Of a stretch of 27,752 nt of DNA, positions 16,285 through 24,233 are shown piece by piece. Origin of the DNA: Clostridium fallax (GTDB lineage Bacteria; Bacillota; Clostridia; Clostridiales; Clostridiaceae). The notes beneath the pieces are model-generated. The model was not told the origin of the DNA and did no database searches. It was given only the letters and a program-made list of their open reading frames with translations. How positions within the stretch are numbered: position 1 is the first letter of the stretch; every line of letters begins with the position of its first letter. The stretch lies in assembly GCF_900129365.1 (NCBI RefSeq), contig NZ_FQVM01000031.1:1-27752 (forward strand). Direction: 5' to 3'. Position numbers and translations under genes: made by a program.

Positions 16285-16359
16285 GGTCCTTTGGTCAAGA
16301 GGTCAAGACGCCACCCTCTCACGGTGGAATCAGGGGTTCGATTCCCCTAAGGACTACCA
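16285..16359 (+). tRNA. tRNA-Glu (CTC anticodon)
   Basis: A 75-base cloverleaf: acceptor GGTCCTT with AAGGACT (first pair G-U), D arm with GGTCAAGAGGTCA, anticodon stem CCACC/GGTGG with loop CTCTCAC giving anticodon CTC, T arm AGGGG.TTCGATT.CCCCT, discriminator A and an encoded CCA. It reads GAG codons. It stands alone with its own promoter and terminator. Confidence 0.95.
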
Positions 16360-16365
16360 TTTTCA

Positions 16366-16395
16366 AGCCATAATTTTTTATGGTTTTTTTATTTT
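16366..16395 (+). terminator. Terminator of tRNA-Glu
   Basis: agccata (16366-16372) pairs with tatggtt (16379-16385), followed by a long T-run. It lies a few bases after the tRNA. Confidence 0.8.
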
Positions 16396-16399
16396 TAAA

Positions 16400-16450
16400 A
16401 AGGAATTGCCTCAAAATATAAATCAAGTTTTTACTTTGAGGCAATTCCTT
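16400..16450 (-). terminator. Terminator of the lipoprotein gene
   Basis: A 16-bp perfect stem (16400-16415 with 16435-16450; core aaggaattgcctcaaa) lies about 90 bases after the lipoprotein stop, with a T-run on the minus strand. Confidence 0.65.
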
Positions 16451-16539
16451 CTATTTCTTTAATAATATTATTTTTTATAGTCTAATAATATTTATTCTCA
16501 TTTAAATTTAATAATTAATAATATCAAGTTAATTTTACA

Positions 16540-17208
16540 TTAATCTACTTCTTTACCTTCCTCGTTATATATTTTCCCAGTATTAACGTCTACATATGTA
16601 TTAAATGTTTTATTACTACTATTATCCTTCATATCTACCTTATAACACTTTTTTCCTTGAAAATCTATTGTACCTTCATATTTTAATTTTCCTAAAACTA
16701 CTGCACTACTTTCATATTCATCTTCTACAATTGCTGATGCTTGTTCCCATGATGTAACTTTAACATTATCATCTTTATCATCTTTATAATTTTTAGCATC
16801 TTTTATTAATTGTTCTTTAGTTTTATCATCTTCTTGATCCTTTGAACTTACTACATATTTATCACTAGTATCTTTTATTAATTCAAATTCGGTTATCTTA
16901 TCTTTTCCATCTTTTTGATAACTTACATAACAATCTATGTCATTATCATCCTTATCTTTTTTACTTAAAAATAATTCTGCCTTCTCTACATTCTCTATAG
17001 GAGTATCCTTTATTATATCTAATATTTCATTGCCATCAATTGTTGTACCCACTGCTGTATAATCCTTTGCAAGTGAATATGTTGTTTTAACTTGTTCCTT
17101 GTTAGAAGAAGTATCTTTGTTATTAGCTTTAGAACCTTTATCACCACAGCTAACAAAAAAAATTGATAAAACTAAAATACTTGCAATAGCTAATAATTTT
17201 TTCCTCAT
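16540..17208 (-). CDS. Predicted lipoprotein, possible PepSY-like C-terminus
   Basis: The 222-residue product has a signal peptide with lipobox FVSC, so Cys21 should be lipidated on the outer membrane face. A Ser/Asn/Lys-rich linker (22-40) follows, then a charged domain with many Asp/Lys residues. The last 30 residues (KTFNTYVDVNTGKIYNEEG) resemble the end of PepSY-type repeats. No enzyme motif is visible. The ATG has GGGGAGG 7 bases upstream. It is divergent from the cobalt uptake operon; a shared regulatory region is possible but no link in function is shown. Confidence 0.8.
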   Translation of the reverse strand: MRKKLLAIASILVLSIFFVSCGDKGSKANNKDTSSNKEQVKTTYSLAKDYTAVGTTIDGNEILDIIKDTPIENVEKAELFLSKKDKDDNDIDCYVSYQKDGKDKITEFELIKDTSDKYVVSSKDQEDDKTKEQLIKDAKNYKDDKDDNVKVTSWEQASAIVEDEYESSAVVLGKLKYEGTIDFQGKKCYKVDMKDNSSNKTFNTYVDVNTGKIYNEEGKEVD

Positions 17209-17371
17209 TTTATTTCCTCCCCACTAATAATATAGCTTTAAATTTTCTGTTTAATTTAATTATACTAGCAAAATGATTTTTTTTATCCTTTAAATATTAA
17301 TTTTACAAATTATTTCAATATTATTAATATATTTTCATTTATTTCATTTAAATCTTTATAATCATTTATTA

Positions 17372-17400
17372 AAATGAAAAAATGAACATTTTTTTCATTT
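17372..17400. repeat. Inverted repeat at the cbi promoter
   Basis: aaatgaaaaaatg (17372-17384) faces catttttttcattt (17387-17400) with one extra T and a 2-base gap. It ends inside the -35 box of the cbi promoter and could bind a repressor. Between 17209 and 17530 no gene is seen. Confidence 0.45.
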
Positions 17401-17426
17401 ACAATATTACTTATATGATATATAAT
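17398..17426 (+). promoter_or_regulatory. Sigma-A promoter of cbiMNQ leader
   Basis: TTTACA (17398-17403) and TATAAT (17421-17426) are exactly 17 bases apart. The transcript would start near 17433 and enter the cobalamin riboswitch about 100 bases later. Confidence 0.65.
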
Positions 17427-17529
17427 TGGTATGGGTTAATTTAAATTATTTACAGTATATTAATTTATATGTTAATTTTTTGTATTATGTAATATAAATT
17501 TTTTAACTCTTATTAATTAAATATAAACT

Positions 17530-17700
17530 ATATAGGTTGTATTACATACATTAAAAGGGAAATAGGTTAAAATCCTATGCGGTCCCGCCGCCGTTAAGAC
17601 GAGCTATTTTAATTATGCCACTGGTAAAACTCTGGGAAGGCTAAAATAGTAATGACTCTAAGCCGGAAGACCTGCCTTTATAGAAAACACTAATACTTCA
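17530..17700 (+). promoter_or_regulatory. Cobalamin (adenosylcobalamin) riboswitch
   Basis: Typical conserved blocks appear in order: aaaagggaaat.., the GC-rich core atgcggtcccgccgccgt, gccactgg, ctgggaaggct and the B12 box agccggaagacctgcc (17661-17676). This aptamer binds coenzyme B12 and shuts off downstream expression. A side hairpin (aacac/gtgtt and cttca/tgaag, 17686-17718) and the terminator at 17765-17795 follow, so control is probably by premature termination. The regulated gene is cbiM, 180 bases beyond the terminator. Confidence 0.92.
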
Positions 17701-17764
17701 CGGTGAATGAAGGGTGTTGTTATAGCATTATATATTTTTATACCATTATTATATTTTGTCTTAT

Positions 17765-17795
17765 AAAGCATCTTACCGTAGGTTAAGATGCTTTT
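17765..17795 (+). terminator. Riboswitch terminator
   Basis: aaagcatctta (17765-17775) pairs with the complementary taagatgctttt arm (to 17795), with an extra CC/GG pair beneath a GTA loop, and a T-rich tail. It precedes cbiM and is the likely off-state terminator. Confidence 0.75.
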
Positions 17796-17974
17796 ATTAT
17801 TATATTTGATTTTTATTTATCTAATTTTAATTTTTCAATAAACCATTATTATTTTTAGCAATTATTTATATATAAGTTAATTAAATGTATTTAAAAGTAT
17901 TGTGTTTATTTAAAATATTTTATTATTAGATAAATTTAAATATAAAATAATAAATAGACACGGAGGGGATAACA

Positions 17975-18715
17975 ATGAAAAAATTTTTAGCTACAAAAAA
18001 CATTTTAGCTACAGTAGCACTTACTATTTTATTTGCAATTTATCCAAAAGTTGCTTATGGAATGCATATTGCTGAAGGATTTCTACCAGCAAAATGGTGT
18101 ATATTTTACTTTGTATTAATTATTCCATTCTTTATAGTTGGAATAAAATCTATAAGAAAGAAGACTTCTAATAATAAGGAGCTTAAAATGCTTTTGGCTT
18201 TAGTAGCTGCTTACGTTTTTGTATTATCAGCTATGAAACTACCATCAGTTAGTGGAAGTTCATCACATCCAACTGGAGTTGGTCTTGGAGCTATAATATT
18301 TGGACCTACAACTATGTGCGTTGTTTCAGTAGTAGTTCTTTTATTCCAAGCATTACTATTAGCTCACGGAGGTCTTACAACTTTAGGTGCTAATACTTTC
18401 TCAATGGGAATAGTTGGTCCTTTTGTATCATTTGGAATATACCAACTTTTAAAGAAAAAAAATAAAACATTAGCTATATTTTTATCTGCAGCTTTAGGGG
18501 ATTTATTTACATATGTTGCTACATCAATTCAATTAGCATTAGTATTTCCTGATAAATCTGGTGGTGTTTTAGCATCTGCTACTAGTTTTCTTGGAATCTT
18601 TGCTGTAACTCAAATACCTTTAGCAATTGTAGAGGGAATTTTAACCGTTATTATCTTTGACTTCATAAGTAAACATTGTAAAAATGAATTGAAGTTATTA
18701 GGGGAGGATTTTTAA
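17975..18715 (+). CDS. cbiM: CbiM, cobalt ECF transporter substrate component
   Basis: The 246-residue membrane protein begins with a signal-like helix (1-29) ending before Met30-His31-Ile-Ala-Glu-Gly, the invariant MHIAEGFLP motif. In this family the exposed Met-His binds Co(II)/Ni(II), with His98 (HPTGVGLG) as a further ligand. About six helices follow. It imports cobalt for cobalamin synthesis, matching the B12 riboswitch upstream. The ATG has GGAGGGG 7 bases upstream. Its TAA overlaps the cbiN ATG by one base. Confidence 0.95.
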   Translation: MKKFLATKNILATVALTILFAIYPKVAYGMHIAEGFLPAKWCIFYFVLIIPFFIVGIKSIRKKTSNNKELKMLLALVAAYVFVLSAMKLPSVSGSSSHPTGVGLGAIIFGPTTMCVVSVVVLLFQALLLAHGGLTTLGANTFSMGIVGPFVSFGIYQLLKKKNKTLAIFLSAALGDLFTYVATSIQLALVFPDKSGGVLASATSFLGIFAVTQIPLAIVEGILTVIIFDFISKHCKNELKLLGEDF

Positions 18716-18987
18716 TGAGTACTGTAAAGAAAAACTTAATTTTATTACTATTATGTGTAATTTTATTAGTAGCTCCTTTTATAGTAGCTAGAAATGGAGA
18801 ATTTTCTGGTTCTGATGATTTAGCTGAAGAAAAAATAGAAGAATTAAATAAGGATTATAAACCTTGGGCTAGTCATATTTTTGAACCACCATCTGGTGAA
18901 GTTGAAAGTTTCCTTTTCTCATTACAAGCTGCAATTGGTGCAGGATTTATAGGTTTCTTCGTAGGTAGAAAAACCAAAAAATGTTAA
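18715..18987 (+). CDS. cbiN: CbiN, cobalt transporter accessory component
   Basis: The 90-residue protein has two transmembrane helices (about 8-25 and 65-83) around a short loop with the family pattern DDLAEEKIEEL and KPWASHIFEPPSGEVES. CbiN works with CbiM as the metal-specificity module of the Co transporter. It starts within the cbiM stop and overlaps cbiQ by 7 bases, so the three are translationally coupled. Confidence 0.93.
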   Translation: MSTVKKNLILLLLCVILLVAPFIVARNGEFSGSDDLAEEKIEELNKDYKPWASHIFEPPSGEVESFLFSLQAAIGAGFIGFFVGRKTKKC

Positions 18988-19673
18988 GAGAAGTTTATCT
19001 TTATTCAAAAACTGGACTAGGCATAAAATATCATCCTATAGAGAAGCTTCTTTTAGGTATTCTCCCTTTAATAATTATTGGGCAAAAAAATAATTTTTTA
19101 ATTCTTACTATATACCTAATATATTTTTTTTTCATAGAGTATTATTTTAAATTACCTATAAGAATGATTTTTAAGTTCTTCTTATTATCAGCAGGATTCA
19201 CTTTATTATCTATGATAGGTTTAATAATTTCTGGATATGATTATTTAGATTTAGTAAGATTATTTTATAGAACAACTATAGGAGCTCTAGGAATTAGTTT
19301 TATTGCTTTAACTACTGATTTAGATAGTATACTTTACCTTTTTTCGAGATTCTCTTTTCTAAGAGAAGTTTGCGATATAGCAAAATCTATGGAAAGATTT
19401 CTCTTCTTAGTTGAAGATGAATTTTTTGTGGTAAAAAATGCTGTTACATCAAGAGATTGTAGTACAAAATACAAAGTTAGACTGCAAAATTATGGTAAAA
19501 TAGCCGCTTGTACTTTTAAAAATACTATTTTAAGGTGGCGAGAAATTAAAGATGCTTTAGAAGCAAGAGCTTATAATGGAAGTATTAATTATTCTCCTTT
19601 AACTTCTAAGTTCTCTTGGATAAGTATCTTAATTATAATAACTGTTAATATCTTAATATTCTTTCTAACTTAA
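18981..19673 (+). CDS. cbiQ: CbiQ, cobalt ECF transporter transmembrane (T) component
   Basis: The 230-residue protein has several hydrophobic helices and the coupling motif region DALEARAYNG (191-200) by which T components contact the ATPase. It normally needs the ATPase CbiO. None follows: the gene ends at a strong terminator and the next gene is unrelated. The start overlaps cbiN. So either CbiO is supplied from elsewhere in the genome or another ECF ATPase is shared. Confidence 0.93.
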   Translation: MLREVYLYSKTGLGIKYHPIEKLLLGILPLIIIGQKNNFLILTIYLIYFFFIEYYFKLPIRMIFKFFLLSAGFTLLSMIGLIISGYDYLDLVRLFYRTTIGALGISFIALTTDLDSILYLFSRFSFLREVCDIAKSMERFLFLVEDEFFVVKNAVTSRDCSTKYKVRLQNYGKIAACTFKNTILRWREIKDALEARAYNGSINYSPLTSKFSWISILIIITVNILIFFLT

Positions 19674-19681
19674 AAATTAAG

Positions 19682-19735
19682 ATAAATAGTAAAAAGCTAA
19701 GAAGTTATATAACTTCTTAGCTTTTTACTATTTAT
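19682..19735 (+). terminator. 54-bp perfect palindrome, terminator of cbiMNQ
   Basis: From 19682 to 19735 the sequence is a perfect palindrome without spacer, extendable by a G-T pair and one more pair. It holds a core of gctaagaagtta and its complement, with T-runs in the right arm. It is 8 bases after the cbiQ stop and should fold into a very long hairpin. It can act as terminator; length is well beyond the usual 8-15 bp. Confidence 0.7.
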
Positions 19736-19847
19736 TTAAGAATCCAATGATTTTTTAAAGAATTATATATATTAAAATAATATATAATATCTTTTAAAAA
19801 AATTTTGTAAAAAAATTACTATTATTATTAAATTTTTTTAATTTTAA

Positions 19848-19856
19848 TGTTATAAT
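19848..19856 (+). promoter_or_regulatory. Extended -10 promoter before coiled-coil gene
   Basis: TGTTATAAT (extended -10) lies about 70 bases before the ATG at 19925. The -35 is poor. Confidence 0.4.
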
Positions 19857-19924
19857 TAACATATATTTACATCCATTCCTTTTATATTTTATTTACTTTA
19901 CTTACTAAGGAGGTAAAATTTTAT

Positions 19925-20530
19925 ATGACTGGTTCAAAAGTTTCAAATTATACAGATATAGTGAAAAATTCTTTTGAAAATATACCAAACAATATAGAAG
20001 ATTTAACTTTTTCTTCTGATAAAATTAATTTAGAATTAGATAATATTATAAATAAATTTAAAAATATAGAAGACTCTAAAAAAGATGTTACCCACATTAC
20101 TAAGGATTTTATAGATATTTTAAAAGAACTAAATTCAAATCTTTCAGATGTGTCTAACTGCTATAAAGATGAATATAAAAATATTAACAACAATATTTTT
20201 AAATTTACCCATAATGTAAAAAATTCAAATAATACATTATCATTAAAACTTAACGCTTTAGATAAAATAATATCAAATGTAGATAATCTAAATACTAGAA
20301 CTGTTAATCTTTTAAATTTAGTAGATGATGTTAATTATTCCACCAATGAATCTAATAAAAATATTTCTTCTTTGAAAGAACAATTATGTTATCAAAATTC
20401 TAGATTAGAAATTATTTTTGAATATATAAATTCTATGGAAAAAAAACAATCTACCTATCTAAATAATATTAAAATTTTTCAGTTTACCACTTTAGCTTTA
20501 TTAGTTATAGTAATCTTTCTTATACTTTAA
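19925..20530 (+). CDS. Tail-anchored coiled-coil protein
   Basis: The 201-residue protein has no N-terminal signal. Residues 1-180 are mostly long helices rich in N, K, D, L and I with heptad-like spacing, and the C-terminus is a single hydrophobic helix (183-200) ending at the last residue. It should therefore sit in the cytoplasm anchored at its tail, as many bacterial cell-division or chemotaxis-like accessory proteins do. I recognise no family and no catalytic motif. The ATG has AAGGAGG about 9 bases upstream. It is a single gene between the cobalt operon and the pst operon. Confidence 0.8.
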   Translation: MTGSKVSNYTDIVKNSFENIPNNIEDLTFSSDKINLELDNIINKFKNIEDSKKDVTHITKDFIDILKELNSNLSDVSNCYKDEYKNINNNIFKFTHNVKNSNNTLSLKLNALDKIISNVDNLNTRTVNLLNLVDDVNYSTNESNKNISSLKEQLCYQNSRLEIIFEYINSMEKKQSTYLNNIKIFQFTTLALLVIVIFLIL

Positions 20531-20573
20531 GAAACAAGATATAATTTATAAACTAATTTCAATTATAATATAT

Positions 20574-20624
20574 AAAAAATCTCTAATAAAAAAATTTTAG
20601 AGATTTTTTATTAGAGATTTTTTA
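20574..20624. terminator. Terminator with duplicated 3' arm
   Basis: aaaaaatctctaa (20574-20586) can pair with either of two tandem copies of ttagagatttttt (20597-20609 and 20611-20623). It lies between the convergent ends at 20530 and 20665 and can stop both. Confidence 0.7.
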
Positions 20625-20664
20625 TATTTAAGGTTAATTATTTAAATTGATTCTAATTATATTT

Positions 20665-21342
20665 TTAAATAGTTTTTATAAACTCTCCGTTCTCAATATA
20701 TATTTTTTTATCTGATATTCTATCCGCTTGATCTAAATTATGAGTTACAAGTATTATTGTATACTCTTCTTTTAATTCCATCAAAAGATTTTCTATATTT
20801 AATATATTTTTTTGATCTAAAGCAGAACAAGGTTCATCTAATAAAAGTACCTTTGGATTTACTGTTAAGGCTCTAGCTATACAAAGCCTTTGCTGCTGCC
20901 CTCCTGATAATTTAAGTGCGCTTCTTTTTATATCTCCTTCTATTTCATCATAAAGGGAAACTTTTTTTAACTTTTCCTCTACTAAATTTAATAACTTTTT
21001 TTTATTTTTTTCTCCAAAGTATTCTGGCCCATAAACCATATTCTTATATATTGAAAAAGGAAATGGATTAGGATTTTGAAATACCATGCCAATTTCCCTT
21101 CTTACTTTTTGAATAGGCATATTATAAATATTTTCATTCCTTAATAGTATTTCACCTTCAGTAAATAAATTTTCCTCTTCAATCATTCTATTTATACTTT
21201 TTAATAATGTGGTTTTTCCTCCTCCAGATGGTCCTAAAATTACTGTTATTTTATTTTCTTCTATTTCTAAGTTTATTTTATTTAGTATAATTTTATTATT
21301 TGTTTTTACAGAGAAGTTTTTTATTTTAATTATCCCATTCAT
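20665..21342 (-). CDS. pstB: PstB, phosphate ABC transporter ATPase
   Basis: The 225-residue ATPase has Walker A GPSGGGKTT (37-45), the signature LSGGQ (145-149), Walker B with Glu170 (LLLDEP) and the switch His201 (THNLDQA). It is PstB-like in sequence (REIGMVFQNPNPFPFSIYKN) and short (usually about 250 residues), and the Walker A has Gly-Gly where most PstB have Ser-Gly-Cys-Gly. It overlaps pstA by 17 bases and powers phosphate uptake. No phoU follows, only a terminator. Confidence 0.92.
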   Translation of the reverse strand: MNGIIKIKNFSVKTNNKIILNKINLEIEENKITVILGPSGGGKTTLLKSINRMIEEENLFTEGEILLRNENIYNMPIQKVRREIGMVFQNPNPFPFSIYKNMVYGPEYFGEKNKKKLLNLVEEKLKKVSLYDEIEGDIKRSALKLSGGQQQRLCIARALTVNPKVLLLDEPCSALDQKNILNIENLLMELKEEYTIILVTHNLDQADRISDKKIYIENGEFIKTI

Positions 21343-22153
21343 TCTTTCTAAGTCCTCCTAAAAATCCCCCAATTATATTTATTATAAGAATTAAAAAAAC
21401 TAAAATTAAAGCTGTTCCGTAAGCTCTATCTAAACCTATCCCTTGTTGCATTAGTATATACAAATGATATGAAAGAGCCATAAAGGGATCCTTTAAGCTT
21501 TCTGGAACAGAAGTATTAACAACAGCTCCTGTTAACATTATAGGAGCTGTTGCTCCCATTGCAAAACCTGCCGCCATTGCAACAGATGAAAAGATTTCTT
21601 TAGTATTTCCCTTAAGAATTAATTTCTTTATTGTATATTCTTTAGAAATACCTAAAGCATAGGATGCAAATATATAATTTTTTTGAAACTCTTTAAAGGA
21701 TTTTTCTATTCTAACTTCTATAAATGGATATATCATTACAGCTAATGTTAAAGATGCAGAAATAACACTTTTTCCAAAGCCTAAAGTTACCACTAAAAAA
21801 GCATATCCAAAGAGCCCTAAAACTATAGATGGAACTCCTGATATACATTGTACTATTGTTCCTATAAAAGATTTTAGCCTTTTATTTTTCACATAAAATA
21901 CACTATAGATTGCAGTACAAACAGCCATTATTCCGGAGATAATACTTGCAATAATAGTTGTAACTAAACTTCCAATTATAGCTGGAAAAATTCCACCATC
22001 TTCTCCTAAAAGCATACCTTTAGGATTTTCAAATAAAAATTTTGCTGTTATTTGAGATTCACCTTCCTTTCCTATATAAATCAATATAAAGAGTAATATT
22101 ATAATAACTACTACTATACTTATATAACTCCATATTTGTATTAACTTTTTCAT
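21326..22153 (-). CDS. pstA: PstA, phosphate ABC transporter permease
   Basis: The 275-residue permease has about six helices and the EAA-type loop (YALGISKEYTIKKLILKG, about 165-182) that docks on PstB. PstA pairs with PstC to form the channel. It starts 5 bases after the pstC stop and overlaps pstB. Confidence 0.93.
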   Translation of the reverse strand: MKKLIQIWSYISIVVVIIILLFILIYIGKEGESQITAKFLFENPKGMLLGEDGGIFPAIIGSLVTTIIASIISGIMAVCTAIYSVFYVKNKRLKSFIGTIVQCISGVPSIVLGLFGYAFLVVTLGFGKSVISASLTLAVMIYPFIEVRIEKSFKEFQKNYIFASYALGISKEYTIKKLILKGNTKEIFSSVAMAAGFAMGATAPIMLTGAVVNTSVPESLKDPFMALSYHLYILMQQGIGLDRAYGTALILVFLILIINIIGGFLGGLRKNEWDN

Positions 22154-22158
22154 GGTGC

Positions 22159-23022
22159 TTAATCCTCCATTGCTGAATTTTTTATTCTCTGAAAGACTAT
22201 ATTTATTATAATAAGAATTACCATAAGTATAAATCCTGAAGCATATAGCCCATAATAATGTAAACTTCCTATTTCTGCTGATCCTATTTCTAATGCAATA
22301 AGAGATGGAATAGTTTCTACCTTTCCTAAAAGAGTTGGCATCATAGGAGCATTTCCAATAACCATCATAACAGCCATAGTTTCTCCCATAGCTCTTCCTA
22401 AAGATAAAGCTGCTCCTGCTAATATACTCCCTTTAGCTGATGGTAAAATAAGATGCCATATCATATAATCCTTTTCAACTCCTAAAGCCTCAGAAGAATG
22501 TCCATATTTATTATAAATTTTTGTAAAACTCTCCTCACAACTAGATACAATATATGGAATTATCATTATAGCCAAAACAAAAGCTCCAACTAAAAGGCTT
22601 TCTCCTGAAGTTCTGTTAAATTTAGTCTCCATAAATTTAACTACTACTAAAAGTCCTATAAATCCATATACCACTGATGGTATACCAGCTAATATTGCAA
22701 TAAATGAGTGAATTATATTTTTATATTTTTTCTTTGCAAAAAAACTTATAAATAAAGCTGCTCCTATAGATACAGGAAAAGCTATTAATAGTGCTAAAAA
22801 AGAAATATATATAGTTGATAAAATCATAGGAAATATACCTAAAGTTGGACTTTCCCCCAAAGGTTTCCACTTCTTGCCAAAAATAAAATTAAAAAATGAA
22901 TAGTTTTGGAAAAGCTTAATACTTTCTTTAAAAATAAAAAAGACTATAAGAGCTATTATACTTAAAGAAAGTATTGCAATTATTTTCACTATAAAATTAA
23001 ATATTTTATCACTAAAATTCAC
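22159..23022 (-). CDS. pstC: PstC, phosphate ABC transporter permease
   Basis: The 287-residue permease has six helices and the EAA-type loop EALGVEKDYMIWHLILPSAKG before the last ones. It begins with GTG, with GAGGTG 8 bases upstream and no better ATG near. It is the first gene after the intrinsic terminator that follows pstS. Confidence 0.93.
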   Translation of the reverse strand: MNFSDKIFNFIVKIIAILSLSIIALIVFFIFKESIKLFQNYSFFNFIFGKKWKPLGESPTLGIFPMILSTIYISFLALLIAFPVSIGAALFISFFAKKKYKNIIHSFIAILAGIPSVVYGFIGLLVVVKFMETKFNRTSGESLLVGAFVLAIMIIPYIVSSCEESFTKIYNKYGHSSEALGVEKDYMIWHLILPSAKGSILAGAALSLGRAMGETMAVMMVIGNAPMMPTLLGKVETIPSLIALEIGSAEIGSLHYYGLYASGFILMVILIIINIVFQRIKNSAMED

Positions 23023-23124
23023 TATAAATTCACCTCTTCCCTATTTATTTCCTATATAAAATAACTTTTATTATTTCTACTAAATAAATTGCTATATATT
23101 TTCTATTATACATATTTTATAAAA

Positions 23125-23168
23125 AAATTAACTTGCAAAAAAGGAATAAGCTCTTTGCAAGTTAATTT
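23125..23168 (-). terminator. Intrinsic terminator between pstS and pstC
   Basis: aaattaacttgcaaa (23125-23139) pairs perfectly with tttgcaagttaattt (23154-23168). On the minus strand a run of T follows. Leaky termination here would make more PstS than the permease genes, as is usual for binding proteins. Confidence 0.7.
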
Positions 23169-23189
23169 AATTAAATAACTTATTTCATA

Positions 23190-24086
23190 TTATTTTTCTG
23201 GTATAAATCCTAACTTTTCTACAACAGATTGTCCATCTTTTGAAAGCATAAAATCTACAAAAGACTTCTCTCCTGGATTTAATTCTCCACTTTTTATAAC
23301 TAATAAAGGACGGCAGATTTTATATTTTCCATCTACTATATTTTCTTTAGTTGGTGCTATACCATCTACTTTTAATGGAATTATTTTTCCTTTATTTTGA
23401 TTAACTACGCCATAAGATGCATAACCTATAGCATATTTATTTCCCATAACTTTACTTGCTAAAGCTCCCATTGATGATGCTTGTGTAACATTCGTTTTAA
23501 CTTCTGTTCCATTCATTACAAGTTCATCAAAAACCTTATGAGCTCCACCACTTAAGTCTCTAGTAACAACAACTATTTCTTTATGTTCTAAGCTCTTATC
23601 AACCTGATCCCAATACTTATATTCTCCTGAGAATACTTTTTTAATTTGTTCTGTTGTTAAATTATCTGTGGTTTTTAAAAGTTGATTTTCTGGATTTACT
23701 GAAATAGTTAATGCATCTGTTCCTAATTTATATTCTTTATAATCTTTTATCTTTTCTTTTTCAGCTTTTGTAACCTCTCTTGCTACAAGTCCAAAATCTG
23801 CAGTATTATCTATAACCGCCTTAATTCCTTCTCCAGAACCTCCAGTTGTGGTAGTTATTTTTATTTCTTTATCTGGAAAATCCTTATTTATTTTATTCCA
23901 TGTAGTTTTTCCATCCTTTGTAAACTCCTCTTTCATACCATCTATAACCGGTACTAAAGTTGAAGATCCTGCAAAAGAAATTTCATTTTTAAAATCCTTG
24001 ATATTTTCTTTAGCTCCACCACATCCTACAAATAATAAGCTTGCTGATGTTATGGCAGCTAATAGTAAAGCAACTTTTTTCTTCAT
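23190..24086 (-). CDS. pstS: PstS, phosphate-binding lipoprotein
   Basis: The 298-residue protein has a lipobox (FVGC, Cys22), so it is anchored outside. The binding fold shows GSSTLVPVI (40-48) and TGGSGEGIKA (81-90), the phosphate-coordinating loops, and SGGAHKVFDEL. It delivers phosphate to PstCA. I chose ATG at 24086: AAGGAGG is 6 bases upstream; a TTG at 24119 adds 11 residues and has no ribosome site. Confidence 0.94.
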   Translation of the reverse strand: MKKKVALLLAAITSASLLFVGCGGAKENIKDFKNEISFAGSSTLVPVIDGMKEEFTKDGKTTWNKINKDFPDKEIKITTTTGGSGEGIKAVIDNTADFGLVAREVTKAEKEKIKDYKEYKLGTDALTISVNPENQLLKTTDNLTTEQIKKVFSGEYKYWDQVDKSLEHKEIVVVTRDLSGGAHKVFDELVMNGTEVKTNVTQASSMGALASKVMGNKYAIGYASYGVVNQNKGKIIPLKVDGIAPTKENIVDGKYKICRPLLVIKSGELNPGEKSFVDFMLSKDGQSVVEKLGFIPEK

Positions 24087-24176
24087 AATAAACCTCCTTA
24101 AAGTTATCCCTAAATACAAATTCTCCTAAAATTTTACCATATTTTACACTTTTAAACCTGCATTATAGTTTTTGTC

Positions 24177-24211
24177 TATAGATAATTATTTTATTATTTT
24201 ATTTATCTATA
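24177..24211. repeat. Small inverted repeat between pulA and pstS
   Basis: tatagataa (24177-24185) pairs with ttatctata (24203-24211) in the gap after the pullulanase gene. With no T-run on the minus strand it may be either a weak terminator or a site controlling pstS. Confidence 0.35.
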
Positions 24212-24233
24212 CAACCTTAAAAAGTTTATTTTT

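Noticed and set aside
24087..24119. TTG start for PstS
   Set aside because: Would place extra residues before the signal peptide; ATG at 24086 has AAGGAGG.
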